The notes beneath the pieces were generated by a model that saw only the letters and a program-made list of their open reading frames with translations, ran no database searches and was not told where the DNA came from. 64,000 bases of DNA from Paenibacillus doosanensis (GTDB taxonomy: Bacteria > Bacillota > Bacilli > Paenibacillales > NBRC-103111), in the NCBI RefSeq assembly GCF_025060755.1, contig NZ_JANYUY010000015.1:62001-126000 (forward strand), in the 5' to 3' direction. A program made the translations under genes and the position numbers. This document shows positions 43,512-52,269 of this stretch, piece after piece (the stretch's first letter is position 1; every line of letters begins with the position of its first letter).

Positions 43512-44456
43512 TCACTCGTCGCGTTTTTTTCGCGGCACCTCATAAGACCAGAAATCGCGCGCCAAATAGGTAGTCTCATGCAGTTGCTTGGCTTCATGCA
43601 CGAGCAGCTCCGCCTCTTCCTTCTGGTAGCGCGAGCTGATGTGAGTCAGTATAAGCGCTCCCACGCCGCCCGCTTGGGCCGTCCTCGCCGCATCCATCGC
43701 GGTGGAATGGTCATATTCCTTGGCCAGCTGCTTCTTCGCCTCGGCAAACGTCGCTTCATGCACGAGCACGTCCGCATCCTTCGCCAGCTCCAGGGAATAG
43801 TCGCAAGGCTGCGTATCTCCAAGCACCGTCACAATACGCCCCGGATAAGACGGGCCTATGAAATCCGACGCCTTAAGCACCGTGCCGTCCTCCAGCGTTA
43901 CATCCTTGCCCTGCTTGATCCGGCCGAATAAAGGGCCCGAGGCGAGACCCAGCTCCTTCAGCTTCTCGACCTGCAATCGGCCCTGCAGCGATTTCTCCTC
44001 GATCCGAAAGCCGAAGCTGTCCACCCGATGCACGAGCGGCGCCGCGCTCACCTTGAACTGATCGTCCTCGAACAGCGTCATCGGCTCGGCCGCGGCAAAT
44101 TCACGAATCGTCAGCTCATAAGTCAAATGAGCCTCGCTCACCTGAAGCGAAGTGCGAACGAACGCCTCCGTCCCCTTCGGGCCGTAGATGGTGAAGGGAG
44201 CGTCTCCCCCTTGATACGAACGGCTCGTCAACAATCCGGGAAGACCGTACAGGTGATCACCGTGCAAATGCGTAATGAACAGCTTCTCCAGCTTGCCGAT
44301 TCGGATAGGCGATCGCAGCACCTGATGCTGGGTTCCTTCGCCGCAATCGAACATCCAATATACGTTCCGTTCGGCGAGCAGGTTCAAAACGATGGAAGTC
44401 ACATTGCGTTCTTTGGAGGGCATTCCCGCCCCCGTGCCGAGAAAATAAAGTTCCAC
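43512..44456 (-). CDS. rnz: ribonuclease Z
   Basis: A 314-residue tRNA 3'-processing endonuclease. The metal motif is THLHGDHLYGLPG (His63, Asp67, His68). The Gly-rich start MELYFLGTGAGMPSKERNVT and the Bacillus-type exosite arm (KSLQGRLQVEKLKELGLASG) are present. Further ligands are VLGDTQPC and the late LTHISSRYQ. It trims tRNA precursors lacking an encoded CCA. The start is GTG at 44456, with AACGGAG upstream. No partner gene is seen. Confidence 0.96.
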   Translation of the reverse strand: MELYFLGTGAGMPSKERNVTSIVLNLLAERNVYWMFDCGEGTQHQVLRSPIRIGKLEKLFITHLHGDHLYGLPGLLTSRSYQGGDAPFTIYGPKGTEAFVRTSLQVSEAHLTYELTIREFAAAEPMTLFEDDQFKVSAAPLVHRVDSFGFRIEEKSLQGRLQVEKLKELGLASGPLFGRIKQGKDVTLEDGTVLKASDFIGPSYPGRIVTVLGDTQPCDYSLELAKDADVLVHEATFAEAKKQLAKEYDHSTAMDAARTAQAGGVGALILTHISSRYQKEEAELLVHEAKQLHETTYLARDFWSYEVPRKKRDE

Positions 44457-44495
44457 TGCCGTTTCTCCGTTCCGTTTAGGTTAAATGATAGGGAA

Positions 44496-44525
44496 AGAGC
44501 GGAGTCCGCAACCGAACTCCACTCT
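44496..44525 (-). terminator. weak intrinsic terminator candidate after metH
   Basis: On the minus strand AGAGTGGAGT pairs with ACTCCGCTCT with one mismatch. It is followed by only three T, so strength is uncertain. Confidence 0.45.
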
Positions 44526-44536
44526 ACTTAACATGC

Positions 44537-47500
44537 CTAACTTTTATCCACATTAAAATAGCGCGCTTGAGGATGGGCGAAAACGATCGCCGACACCGAC
44601 GCTTCCGGCTCCATCATGCTGCCTTCCGTCAGATGGACTCCAATATCTTCCGGATGCATCAGAGCGAACAGCTGCTGCTGATCGTCCAGATTCGGACACG
44701 CCGGATAACCGAAGGAGAAGCGCTGGCCGCGGTACTTCGCTCCGAACCGCTCCTGCATCGTCATCTCCGCAGAGTCCGGGAAGCCCCATGTATCGCGCAT
44801 CATTTGATGGACGCGTTCGGCCAAAGCTTCCGCAATTTCAAGCGCCGTCGACTGCAATGCGTGCGAGCGCAAGTAATCGCCCTTCTCGCGCCATTCGGCG
44901 GCTTTCTCGTTAATGCCGTGTCCGGCCGTAACGACGAGGAAACCGATGTAATCCATTTCCCCGCTGTCAACGGGCTTCAAGTAATCCGCCAGGCATAAAT
45001 ACGGCTCCGTCCCCTGCCGCGGGAACTCGAACGTCTGAAGCACCTTCGTGAAATCGTTCGGATCATACACGAGAACCTGTTCTCCGGACGACTGCGCGGG
45101 GAAGAAACGATACATGCCGTGCGCGCGTATAATGCCTTCCTGCTGGGCTTCGGTAAGGATCTGATCGACCGTTTCCTTCAGCTGCACCGCCTTCGGGTCC
45201 CTTTCCGCAAGCAGCTTATCAACCTTGCCCTTCAAGCCGAGATGATGACCGAGCAGCATCTGCATATTAATGTACGGCATAATATGACTGATCGGATAAT
45301 CGCGGATGACGCGGCGCTCCAAATCCGGCGGCACCTGAACTGGCACGGTGCGGTCCACGGTCGATGTGCGAACCCGCGTCAGCTCCGGCATCACTTCTTG
45401 CTTTTTGCCGGATTCCAGCGCATCGGACTCCATGCTTTCGCGCAGCTCCTTGACGAGCTGCTCCTTCTGCTTCGGATCGCTGAGCTTGTTGGCGATATCG
45501 AGTCCGTCCATCGCATCCTTGGCATACAGCACCAAGCCTTCGTATTCCGGCGCGATGCGGGTTTTGGTGAACTTCCGCGTAAGCGCGGCCCCGCCTACCA
45601 GAATCGGCACGTCGATACCGGCGTTTTTCAAGTCTTGGGCGGTTACGACCATCTGCTGAGCCGATTTGACCAGTAGACCGGATAAGCCGATAGCATCGGC
45701 TTTTTCCTTGCGGTAAGCCTCGATCAACTGCTCCGGCGGCACCTTGATGCCCAGGTTAATAATTTTATAGCCGTTGTTGGATAAAATGATCTCCACGAGA
45801 TTTTTTCCGATGTCATGGACATCGCCCTTCACGGTCGCGAGGATGATCTTGCCCTTCACCGCGCTCTCCGCCTTTTCCATAAACGGCTCGAGATGGGCGA
45901 CCGACGCTTTCATGACTTCGGCGCTCTGCAGTACTTCGGCGACGATCAGCTCGTTATTGTTAAACAGCCGTCCGACTTCTTCCATCCCCTTCATCAGCGG
46001 CCCGTTAATAATTTCAAGCGGGGCGTACTTGCTCATCGCCTCGTTCAGGTCGGGAATCAGCCCTTCCTTCGTTCCTTCAACGACATACGAAGCAAGCCGC
46101 TCCTCCAGCGTCAGGTTGGAGATTTTCTCCTTCTTCTCCACCTTCTTCTCGCGGAAATGCTCCACAAACTCGGCCAGCGTCTGGTCGTTCGTATGGAAGA
46201 TCAGCTTTTCCGCAAGCTCCCGTTCATGCTCCGGAATCGAAGCGTAGCGCTCCAGGTTTTGCGTATTGACAATCGCATAATCCAGGCCCACCTTCGTACA
46301 GTGATACAAGTATACGGAGTTCAGCACTTCGCGGCCGGCCGGCGGCAATCCGAACGAGATATTGCTTAAGCCCAGAATCGTCTTACATTCCGGGTACTTT
46401 TCCTTGATCATCCGAATGCCTTCGATCGTTTCGACGGCGGAACCGATATACTGCGGATCGCCCGAACCGACAGGGAACATATTCGGATCGAAAATAATAT
46501 CCGACGGATTTAAGCCGTATTTTTTGGTCAGCAGCTCGTAGGCGCGATCGGCGACTTCCATCTTCGCTTGCCGCGATACCGCCTGCCCGCGCTCGTCGAT
46601 CAAAATCATAACTACAGCGGCTCCGTACCTATGGATCAGGGGGACGATACTCTGAAATTTCGTTTCCCCGTCCTCCAGGTTAATGGAGTTAATAATCGCT
46701 TTCCCTTGCGAATATTTCAAGCCCAGCTCAATGATATGATCATACGTCGAGTCGATCATGAGCGGAACCTTGACTTTTTTTACGACTTCCTTCAAAAAGT
46801 TTTCCATCGCATAGGCTTCGTCGATATCCGTATCCTGAACGTTAATGTCGATAACATATGCCCCGTTCTTCACCTGCGCGCGGGCGATTTCCGCCCCTTC
46901 CTCAAACTTGCCTTCCTTCATCAGCCGCTTAAACATCCGCGAACCCGAGATGTTCGTCCGTTCGCCGACCATGTAAGGGCGATTGGCATCTTCAAGATAT
47001 ACGGTCTCAATGCCGGATACGGCAGGCAAGTGCCCCGCGGAGCTTTCCCGCGGTTTGTAAGCGGACAGCGTCTCGGCCATCGCGCGGATATGATCCGGCG
47101 TCGTTCCGCAGCAGCCGCCGGCGATATTAAGCCAGCCTTGTTCCGCAAAGCCGGCCAGCTTCATGGCGAGCGATTCCGGCGATTCGTGATACTTCCCGTT
47201 CTCATCCGGCAAGCCCGCGTTCGGATAACAGCTGACGGCCGTCGTAGCCAGCTCGGATAACGTGCGAATATGATCGCGCATAAATTCCGGACCGGTCGCA
47301 CAGTTCAGCCCGATCGAGATCGGCTTCAAGTGCTCCAGCGAAATATAGAACGATTCGATATTTTGCCCGGCGAGCGTCGTTCCCATCGGTTCAATCGTAC
47401 CGGAAATCATAATCGGAAGCGTGATGCCTGTCGCTTCCATAGCTTTGCGTATGCCGATGCTGCCCGCTTTGACATTTAACGTGTCTTGGGACGTTTCCAG

Positions 47501-47980
47501 CAGCATGGCGTCGACTCCGGACTCGATCAGCGCCACCGCTTGCTCATAGTAGCTGTCCACCAATTCGTCGAATGTGACGCCGCCGGTAACGGACAATGTT
47601 TTCGTCGTCGGTCCCAACGCTCCCGCTACATAACGCGGCCACTCCGGAGTGCTGAATTTTTGGGCCGCCTCTACCGCAAGCTTGGCAGCCAATAGATTGA
47701 TCTCCCTCGACCGGTCCTGCAAATCATATTCGGCCAGGACGACGCTGGTTGCGCCGAACGTGTTCGTCTCGATAATATCGGCTCCGGCAGCCAAGTAGGC
47801 CTCATGAATTTTGGATATGACATCCGGCCGGGTAACGACCAAATACTCGTTACATCCGTCCAGCTCTTCCCCGCCAAAATCTTCAGCCGTCAAATCTTCC
47901 TGCTGAATCATCGTTCCCATGGCGCCGTCCAAAATCATGATCTTTTTCTTTAACTGTTCCTGTAAAGCGGGTTTGCTCAT
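44537..47980 (-). CDS. metH: cobalamin-dependent methionine synthase
   Basis: A 1147-residue four-module enzyme that moves a methyl group from methyl-tetrahydrofolate to homocysteine through methyl-B12. The homocysteine-binding module (1-310) has DGAMGTMIQ and the zinc pair GGCCGTTP. The pterin module (about 330-600) starts at YMVGERTNISGSRMFKRLM. The B12 module has the helical cap and GDVHDIGKN with the lower-ligand His. The last 300 residues are the SAM-activation domain, with RFSFGYPACPNLDDQQQLF near the end. All modules are present. The upstream 260 bp shows no riboswitch that I recognise. It is divergent from mtnD. Confidence 0.97.
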   Translation of the reverse strand: MSKPALQEQLKKKIMILDGAMGTMIQQEDLTAEDFGGEELDGCNEYLVVTRPDVISKIHEAYLAAGADIIETNTFGATSVVLAEYDLQDRSREINLLAAKLAVEAAQKFSTPEWPRYVAGALGPTTKTLSVTGGVTFDELVDSYYEQAVALIESGVDAMLLETSQDTLNVKAGSIGIRKAMEATGITLPIMISGTIEPMGTTLAGQNIESFYISLEHLKPISIGLNCATGPEFMRDHIRTLSELATTAVSCYPNAGLPDENGKYHESPESLAMKLAGFAEQGWLNIAGGCCGTTPDHIRAMAETLSAYKPRESSAGHLPAVSGIETVYLEDANRPYMVGERTNISGSRMFKRLMKEGKFEEGAEIARAQVKNGAYVIDINVQDTDIDEAYAMENFLKEVVKKVKVPLMIDSTYDHIIELGLKYSQGKAIINSINLEDGETKFQSIVPLIHRYGAAVVMILIDERGQAVSRQAKMEVADRAYELLTKKYGLNPSDIIFDPNMFPVGSGDPQYIGSAVETIEGIRMIKEKYPECKTILGLSNISFGLPPAGREVLNSVYLYHCTKVGLDYAIVNTQNLERYASIPEHERELAEKLIFHTNDQTLAEFVEHFREKKVEKKEKISNLTLEERLASYVVEGTKEGLIPDLNEAMSKYAPLEIINGPLMKGMEEVGRLFNNNELIVAEVLQSAEVMKASVAHLEPFMEKAESAVKGKIILATVKGDVHDIGKNLVEIILSNNGYKIINLGIKVPPEQLIEAYRKEKADAIGLSGLLVKSAQQMVVTAQDLKNAGIDVPILVGGAALTRKFTKTRIAPEYEGLVLYAKDAMDGLDIANKLSDPKQKEQLVKELRESMESDALESGKKQEVMPELTRVRTSTVDRTVPVQVPPDLERRVIRDYPISHIMPYINMQMLLGHHLGLKGKVDKLLAERDPKAVQLKETVDQILTEAQQEGIIRAHGMYRFFPAQSSGEQVLVYDPNDFTKVLQTFEFPRQGTEPYLCLADYLKPVDSGEMDYIGFLVVTAGHGINEKAAEWREKGDYLRSHALQSTALEIAEALAERVHQMMRDTWGFPDSAEMTMQERFGAKYRGQRFSFGYPACPNLDDQQQLFALMHPEDIGVHLTEGSMMEPEASVSAIVFAHPQARYFNVDKS

Positions 47981-48172
47981 AACAATCTTCCTTTCACCGA
48001 CGTCCTTCCAACCGTTGCTTGGATGTATGACCCCTTATTCCGTGCGGAATATTTATAATCAGTCGAATAATGTAGATTTAAGTGTACCAGAAAGCCACAC
48101 TAATGAAAAGGCAATTCCAGCCCGCTTTCACTAATGACGATAATTCCTATAGGTTTTATATACGATCAGTCA

Positions 48173-48201
48173 TCGACAGATTGCCAACTTTAAACTATAA
48201 T
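48173..48201 (+). promoter_or_regulatory. sigma-A type promoter of mtnD
   Basis: TCGACA (48173-48178) and TATAAT (48196-48201) with a 17-bp spacer, 42 bp before the chosen start codon. Confidence 0.6.
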
Positions 48202-48242
48202 ACGTATAAGAACCTATTTAAGAATTCGAAAGAGGGATGAGC

Positions 48243-48785
48243 ATGGCAGAAATTCGTATTCGCAACACCGATGAGCGTATCTCCGGAGAAGACAATGTAA
48301 AAGCGTTTTTGGATAAACAAGAAGTATTGTACGAGCATTGGGATGCCGGCAAGCTTCCTGCAGCGCTGCAAAATAAATTCATTTTATCCGACGAAGAGAA
48401 AGCGCAAATCTTGGCTACCTTCGAAGACGAAATTAAAGATTTGGCGAATCGCCGCGGCTATCTCACTTGGGATATCATTGCTTTGTCCGACGCTACGCCT
48501 AACCTGGACGAATTACTGAAAAAATTCGAACAGGTTCATACTCACACCGAAGACGAAGTTCGTGCCATTACAGCCGGTAAAGGCATCTTCATCATTAAAG
48601 GAACCGACGATGTCGGCTATTTCGACGTCGAGCTGGAAGCCGGAGACGTGATCTCCGTTCCTGAGAATAAACCGCACTTCTTCACTCTTATGGATAACCG
48701 TCAAATCGTTGCCGTTCGGCTGTTTATCGAAACCGAAGGCTGGATCGCTCATCCGTTCGCGGATCCTACTTTCCAAAAAGCATAA
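48243..48785 (+). CDS. mtnD: acireductone dioxygenase
   Basis: A 180-residue cupin enzyme of the methionine salvage pathway. It oxidises acireductone to formate and the 2-keto acid of methionine. Metal ligands are HTHTEDE (two His and a Glu) and NKPHFFTL (third His). The chosen ATG at 48243 lies six bases after AGAGGG; an ATG six bases earlier touches that site. No other mtn genes lie here, though metH, which also makes methionine, is divergent. This is a single gene with its own promoter and terminator. Confidence 0.94.
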   Translation: MAEIRIRNTDERISGEDNVKAFLDKQEVLYEHWDAGKLPAALQNKFILSDEEKAQILATFEDEIKDLANRRGYLTWDIIALSDATPNLDELLKKFEQVHTHTEDEVRAITAGKGIFIIKGTDDVGYFDVELEAGDVISVPENKPHFFTLMDNRQIVAVRLFIETEGWIAHPFADPTFQKA

Positions 48786-48819
48786 ATCCCGAGCCGACCG
48801 CCGTCCGGGCGCACCTGCG

Positions 48820-48865
48820 AAGAAGACCCTGCCGCTTGTCCCCAAGCAGCGGGGTCTTCTTGTGC
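48820..48865. terminator. bidirectional hairpin between mtnD and the HAD gene
   Basis: AAGAAGACCC (48820-48829) pairs with GGGTCTTCTT (48852-48861) with inner GC pairs. T residues after the stem are few (TTCTTGTG). Confidence 0.6.
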
Positions 48866-48868
48866 TAC

Positions 48869-49666
48869 TTACTTAATGGAATCGATAATGCCTTGGATTT
48901 GACGAAGATTCGTAATTTCGTATGCAGGGATAATTTCATCCGTTCTTGTCAGCTCATGACGGTTGATCCACATATTGCGCATACCTGCGCGGCCGGAGCC
49001 CAAAATATCCGTTGTCAGCTTGTCCCCGATCATAACACCTTGTTCGGCCGTAATTCCGAGAAGCTCCATCGCATGATGGAATATCGACACAGCCGGTTTG
49101 CCTTCGCCGAAGCTGCCGGAAATGACGATATGATCAAAATACGGCGCAAGCTCGGGAACGCCGGCCAGCTTCTCCTTCTGCAGATCGGGCGATCCGTTCG
49201 TTAATAAGAGCAGCTTATAGTTTTGTTTCAATTGCTCCAATACCTCGAACGTCTCCTCATAAACGATCGGACGGCTTCTGCGTTCGGCCGGGAACAGTTC
49301 GCCCAACTGGTATCCGAGCTCCGCGTCGTCGATGCCGACCGCCTTCAAGCCGCGTGTCCACGACTCCGTGCGATAAGCGGGAGCCAGCTTCTCCAGCTTG
49401 CGGAAATTTTCATTCTCGCCTTCGGTAAAACGAGCCCACAAGCCTTCGAACGGGTTAATTCCGATCATTTTGGTGAAAGGAAACGTCTCATACGATTCGT
49501 ACAAAGCGCGAGCTTCCGCGCGTACGGCCTCTTCGAGCGCCGCCGGGTCGATGGACGGATAATGCTTGGCCGCCTCCTCGCAGGTTGCCTTGAACGCTTC
49601 TTTGACGCTGCGGTCATCCCATAACAACGTATCGTCCAAATCAAATAATACCGCTTGAATAGTCAT
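48869..49666 (-). CDS. HAD-superfamily hydrolase, YfnB/YjjG type
   Basis: A 265-residue haloacid-dehalogenase-fold hydrolase. Motif I is FDLDDTLLWDD (nucleophile Asp), motif II LLLTNGSP, motif III Lys in EGKPAVSIF and motif IV GDKLTTDILG. The size and cap are those of nucleotidases such as YjjG/YfnB. The start is the ATG at 49666 after AAGGCAGGAAT; the frame extends upstream without a site. It is followed upstream by an unknown two-helix membrane protein gene. Confidence 0.88.
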   Translation of the reverse strand: MTIQAVLFDLDDTLLWDDRSVKEAFKATCEEAAKHYPSIDPAALEEAVRAEARALYESYETFPFTKMIGINPFEGLWARFTEGENENFRKLEKLAPAYRTESWTRGLKAVGIDDAELGYQLGELFPAERRSRPIVYEETFEVLEQLKQNYKLLLLTNGSPDLQKEKLAGVPELAPYFDHIVISGSFGEGKPAVSIFHHAMELLGITAEQGVMIGDKLTTDILGSGRAGMRNMWINRHELTRTDEIIPAYEITNLRQIQGIIDSIK

Positions 49667-49718
49667 GCCGATTCCTGCCTTTTCCCCATGTGATTGATTG
49701 CACGTTGTGACTGCAGCC

Positions 49719-50237
49719 TCAGGCTGCCTGTTCATTTCGCAAAGCGACCCCGTTGCGCTCGGCAAACTCCTTGAGCGTCTCCGACAAGCTGCCGATATCG
49801 AAACGGTGGTACAGTTTCGTAAATACCCATTTTGTCTTGGAGGTCGTCAAGGAAATGACAACCGCATCCTTCTGCAGCAAAATCTCTTTGATTTGCGCAG
49901 CCTCCACCCTCTTATCGCCGCCGAACCGGCGGGAAACCAGCTCCTTGCCGCCGATTTTGAGGAAAGGCCGCCGCAGCCAAAAAATAAACAAGCCGAGAGC
50001 GATATAACTGCCGCCGGTTACCCAGTACAGATTGTCGTTCTGATACACGTCGTAAAACGCTATAAAGCAGAAAATCCCGACGCAGATCAACAGGAGCGGC
50101 ATCAGCCAGCTGCGCCCGCGAACGGTTACCGAACCGTCGGATGCCGCCTCGCTGAGCGTCGGCTTGCCCTGCTTGACTCTGGCTTTGTTCGTTAATTTGG
50201 TGTTTTTCTGAACCATACGTTCCCACTTGCGAGACAT
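49719..50237 (-). CDS. two-helix membrane protein, 172 aa
   Basis: The first 40 residues are basic and polar. Two membrane helices follow (SWLMPLLLICVGIFCFIAFY and LYWVTGGSYIALGLFIFWLR). The C-terminal 80 residues form a soluble domain of mixed strands and helices (LQKDAVVISLTTSKTKWVFT). It may resemble PH-like domains, though I cannot place it. It is co-oriented with the HAD gene 52 bp downstream. The ATG at 50237 has a weak AAGGAGCTT upstream. Confidence 0.7.
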   Translation of the reverse strand: MSRKWERMVQKNTKLTNKARVKQGKPTLSEAASDGSVTVRGRSWLMPLLLICVGIFCFIAFYDVYQNDNLYWVTGGSYIALGLFIFWLRRPFLKIGGKELVSRRFGGDKRVEAAQIKEILLQKDAVVISLTTSKTKWVFTKLYHRFDIGSLSETLKEFAERNGVALRNEQAA

Positions 50238-50476
50238 TATTCAAGCTCCTTAGAAAGGCCGTGAAACCCGCTCCTGCTCCGGATGCCTGCCCGGCGATCC
50301 CCGATTCGGCAAGCCGTAGATGAACCGCTGCCGGTACAGTTACAAAGAGCGCCGGCGCGCCCGGCATAGCGGTTGCAGCCGCAGCGGCTTAACGCCTTCA
50401 TGAATTGATATGCCAAAAAGCTGGAACAACCGGCGCCCCTAGATTACCGGAGATAGCCAGACACCCCAACTTAGCA

Positions 50477-50671
50477 TTATTGTTTGTCATCTTCGTCCAC
50501 AAACCGGATATTCTCCAGCTGATTGCGCAAATTGCTCTTGAACGCCTGGATATACCGCTTCCTTAATTCGTTGCGCTCTTCCAGCTCATCGTCCGTCAGA
50601 CCTACCGACTTGGCCTTGCGGGCCAGTTCATTAATTCGCTTGATGTACTGATCGTGTTCCTTCTCGTTCAT
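50477..50671 (-). CDS. ynzC: YnzC-type DUF896 small protein
   Basis: A 64-residue helical hairpin protein of the DUF896 family: YIKRINELARKAKSVGLTDD, then LRKRYIQAFKSNLRNQLENI. In B. subtilis ynzC lies in the yneA-yneB-ynzC operon beside lexA and is SOS induced; its function is not settled. Start ATG at 50671 after GGGAGGATTGGC. Here it lies 377 bp after yneA and the resolvase-like yneB is missing. Confidence 0.93.
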   Translation of the reverse strand: MNEKEHDQYIKRINELARKAKSVGLTDDELEERNELRKRYIQAFKSNLRNQLENIRFVDEDDKQ

Positions 50672-51048
50672 GCCAATCCTCCCGATTATGTCATGCTTGA
50701 TCCTTCCGCCGGAAACCGGTTCAAGCATAAAGCAAAAAATGCATCAAACTATACTTTGACATTAGAGGATTCGATTGTCAAGAGCCAAGAAATCCGAGTC
50801 AGCATCCGGCGGCTAAGACAGCCGCTTCCCGCGTCGCGCCGTTCGTACGCCTTCCCAATGTTCAACAGCGCGGCGGTTCATACCGGCCAGCGCTCGATAA
50901 AGGTTTCTGTTCGCTTGCTGCAGCCCGATGCGCTGCTTCTGGATCTCCCGCAGCGGAAACCATCCGCCTGCAAAGGCGAACACTATCGCTTCTATAGACG
51001 ATTCCGCTTGAGACGATTCCCGGCGATGGATTCTTCTTCAACATGCCT
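50672..51048 (-). other. 377-bp gap between yneA and ynzC, possible yneB remnant site
   Basis: In B. subtilis the recombinase-like yneB lies here; it is absent. A 56-codon frame (50983 down to 50813) starts with GTG and codes FAFAGGWFPLREIQKQRIG and a basic tail ending ARRGKRLS. It lacks a good ribosome binding site and I do not recognise it. It may be a short gene, a remnant or chance. Confidence 0.3.
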
Positions 51049-51414
51049 TTAAGGCAGCTGCAGCACTTGGCCCTCGTGCAGCACACTCGAATCCAAGCGG
51101 TTCAGCTTCTTCAATTCATCCATATATTCACGAACATTGCGGCCTTTGCGGACATGCGCGTTGGCTATCCCCCACAATGTGTCGCCCTTTACAATTTCAA
51201 CAGTACGCTTTGCCGGGGCGCCGCCGTTCGATGCAGCGAGCACATCCTGATCTCCACCTAATAAGGAAGCGCACAAGCTGAAAACAAGAATAATCAACAC
51301 GGCCGCCAGCAAGCCCGCCGTTCGCATCAGCTTTCTGCGGCGCACGTGGCGTCGAGACGGCGCGTCAGGCTCGGAAATCACCGGATTACGAAATAATTGC
51401 TCGTTCATATACAT
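51049..51414 (-). CDS. yneA: YneA-type SOS cell-division inhibitor
   Basis: A 121-residue protein: a basic N-terminus, one membrane helix ([19 protein letters not shown]), then a LysM domain ([20 protein letters not shown] to HEGQVLQLP). B. subtilis YneA has this layout and delays septum formation during DNA damage. The ATG at 51414 follows GGGGG; another ATG two codons on is possible. It is divergent from lexA and shares the LexA-box cluster, as in B. subtilis. Confidence 0.9.
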   Translation of the reverse strand: MYMNEQLFRNPVISEPDAPSRRHVRRRKLMRTAGLLAAVLIILVFSLCASLLGGDQDVLAASNGGAPAKRTVEIVKGDTLWGIANAHVRKGRNVREYMDELKKLNRLDSSVLHEGQVLQLP

Positions 51415-51427
51415 CGAATACGACCCC

Positions 51428-51441
51428 CAAACATTTGTTCT
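51428..51441. promoter_or_regulatory. LexA-type box 1 (yneA/lexA region)
   Basis: CAAACATTTGTTCT; reverse reading AGAACAAATGTTTG fits the box with two end mismatches. Nearest to yneA. Confidence 0.65.
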
Positions 51442-51456
51442 GTTCTCAAAATAACA

Positions 51457-51470
51457 CGAACATTTGTTTG
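51457..51470. promoter_or_regulatory. LexA-type box 2 (yneA/lexA region)
   Basis: CGAACATTTGTTTG matches the B. subtilis LexA consensus core, CGAAC-N4-GTTYG, in full. Confidence 0.85.
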
Positions 51471-51486
51471 TGTCAATCCGTTTTTT

Positions 51487-51500
51487 CGAACTTATGTTTG
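51487..51500. promoter_or_regulatory. LexA-type box 3 (yneA/lexA region)
   Basis: CGAACTTATGTTTG matches CGAAC-N4-GTTYG, with one pyrimidine where the consensus has a purine. Confidence 0.8.
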
Positions 51501-51502
51501 TG

Positions 51503-51516
51503 CGAACTCCGGTTCT
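51503..51516. promoter_or_regulatory. LexA-type box 4 (yneA/lexA region)
   Basis: CGAACTCCGGTTCT keeps the GAAC-N4-GTTC half-sites but has an unusual GC-rich centre. It lies about 15 bp before a TATACT -10-like element of lexA. Confidence 0.55.
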
Positions 51517-51560
51517 GTGTTATACTTTGGATAATTATTACCAATACTGGAGTGATTCTG

Positions 51561-52184
51561 ATGACCAAACTATCCAATCGGCAGATGGCGATTCTGGAAT
51601 TTATCAAGAATGAAGTAAAAGATAAAGGCTATCCTCCCTCCGTGCGCGAAATCGGAGAAGCTGTCGGTTTGGCTTCCAGCTCCACCGTACACGGGCATTT
51701 GGAGAGGCTGGAGAAGAAAGGTCTTATTCGCCGCGATCCTACCAAGCCGCGGGCGATCGAGATTACGGACGGCACCTCGGAGGAAGGCGGCCAGTTCGCG
51801 CTTACTGTCACCCGGGTACCTTTGATCGGACGAGTCACTGCCGGTGTGCCTATTACAGCAACGGAGAACATCGAGGATTATTTCCCTCTTCCGACCCACT
51901 ACGTCGGAGATCATAACGTATTCATGCTGAGCGTTATCGGAGACAGTATGATCGATGCGGGAATTCACAACGGAGACTATGTTATCGTGCGCCAGCAGCA
52001 GACGGCGAACAACGGGGAGATCGTAGTCGCCATGACCGAAGACGACGAAGCGACGGTCAAGCGCTTTTTCAAGGAAAAGGATCATATCCGTTTGCAGCCG
52101 GAGAACCCCGCCATGGAGCCGATCCGGTTGAAGAACGTTTCCATTCTCGGACGAGTTGTCGGCGTATTCAGAGACATTCATTGA
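51561..52184 (+). CDS. lexA: SOS repressor LexA
   Basis: A 207-residue LexA (DinR). The winged helix DNA-binding domain is residues 1-65 ([20 protein letters not shown], then [20 protein letters not shown]). The self-cleavage site is Ala94-Gly95. The catalytic pair is Ser129 in GDSMID and Lys167 in ATVKRFF. The start ATG at 51561 follows GGAG; an upstream reading frame from 51435 has no good start. Autoregulation is implied by the boxes upstream. A terminator follows the stop. It probably controls yneA, the Y-family polymerase operon and mrfAB in this window. Confidence 0.97.
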   Translation: MTKLSNRQMAILEFIKNEVKDKGYPPSVREIGEAVGLASSSTVHGHLERLEKKGLIRRDPTKPRAIEITDGTSEEGGQFALTVTRVPLIGRVTAGVPITATENIEDYFPLPTHYVGDHNVFMLSVIGDSMIDAGIHNGDYVIVRQQQTANNGEIVVAMTEDDEATVKRFFKEKDHIRLQPENPAMEPIRLKNVSILGRVVGVFRDIH

Positions 52185-52224
52185 GATGCCGTTTCTCGCT
52201 ACAACGCATACGATACACATAAGC

Positions 52225-52267
52225 AACAGCCGTCACACAGGAGCGATCCTGCCGACGGCTGTTTTTT
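52225..52267 (+). terminator. intrinsic terminator after lexA
   Basis: AACAGCCGTC (52225-52234) pairs with GACGGCTGTT (52254-52263), followed by TTTTTT. It may also serve the converging hydrolase gene. Confidence 0.85.
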
Positions 52268-52269
52268 CT

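Noticed and set aside
47981-48242. Possible SAM or cobalamin riboswitch before metH
   Set aside because: No conserved core of SAM-I, SAM-II or cobalamin riboswitches could be seen. Only the short palindrome ATTCCG-CA-CGGAAT and a small CCAA/TTGG hairpin are present, which is not enough.
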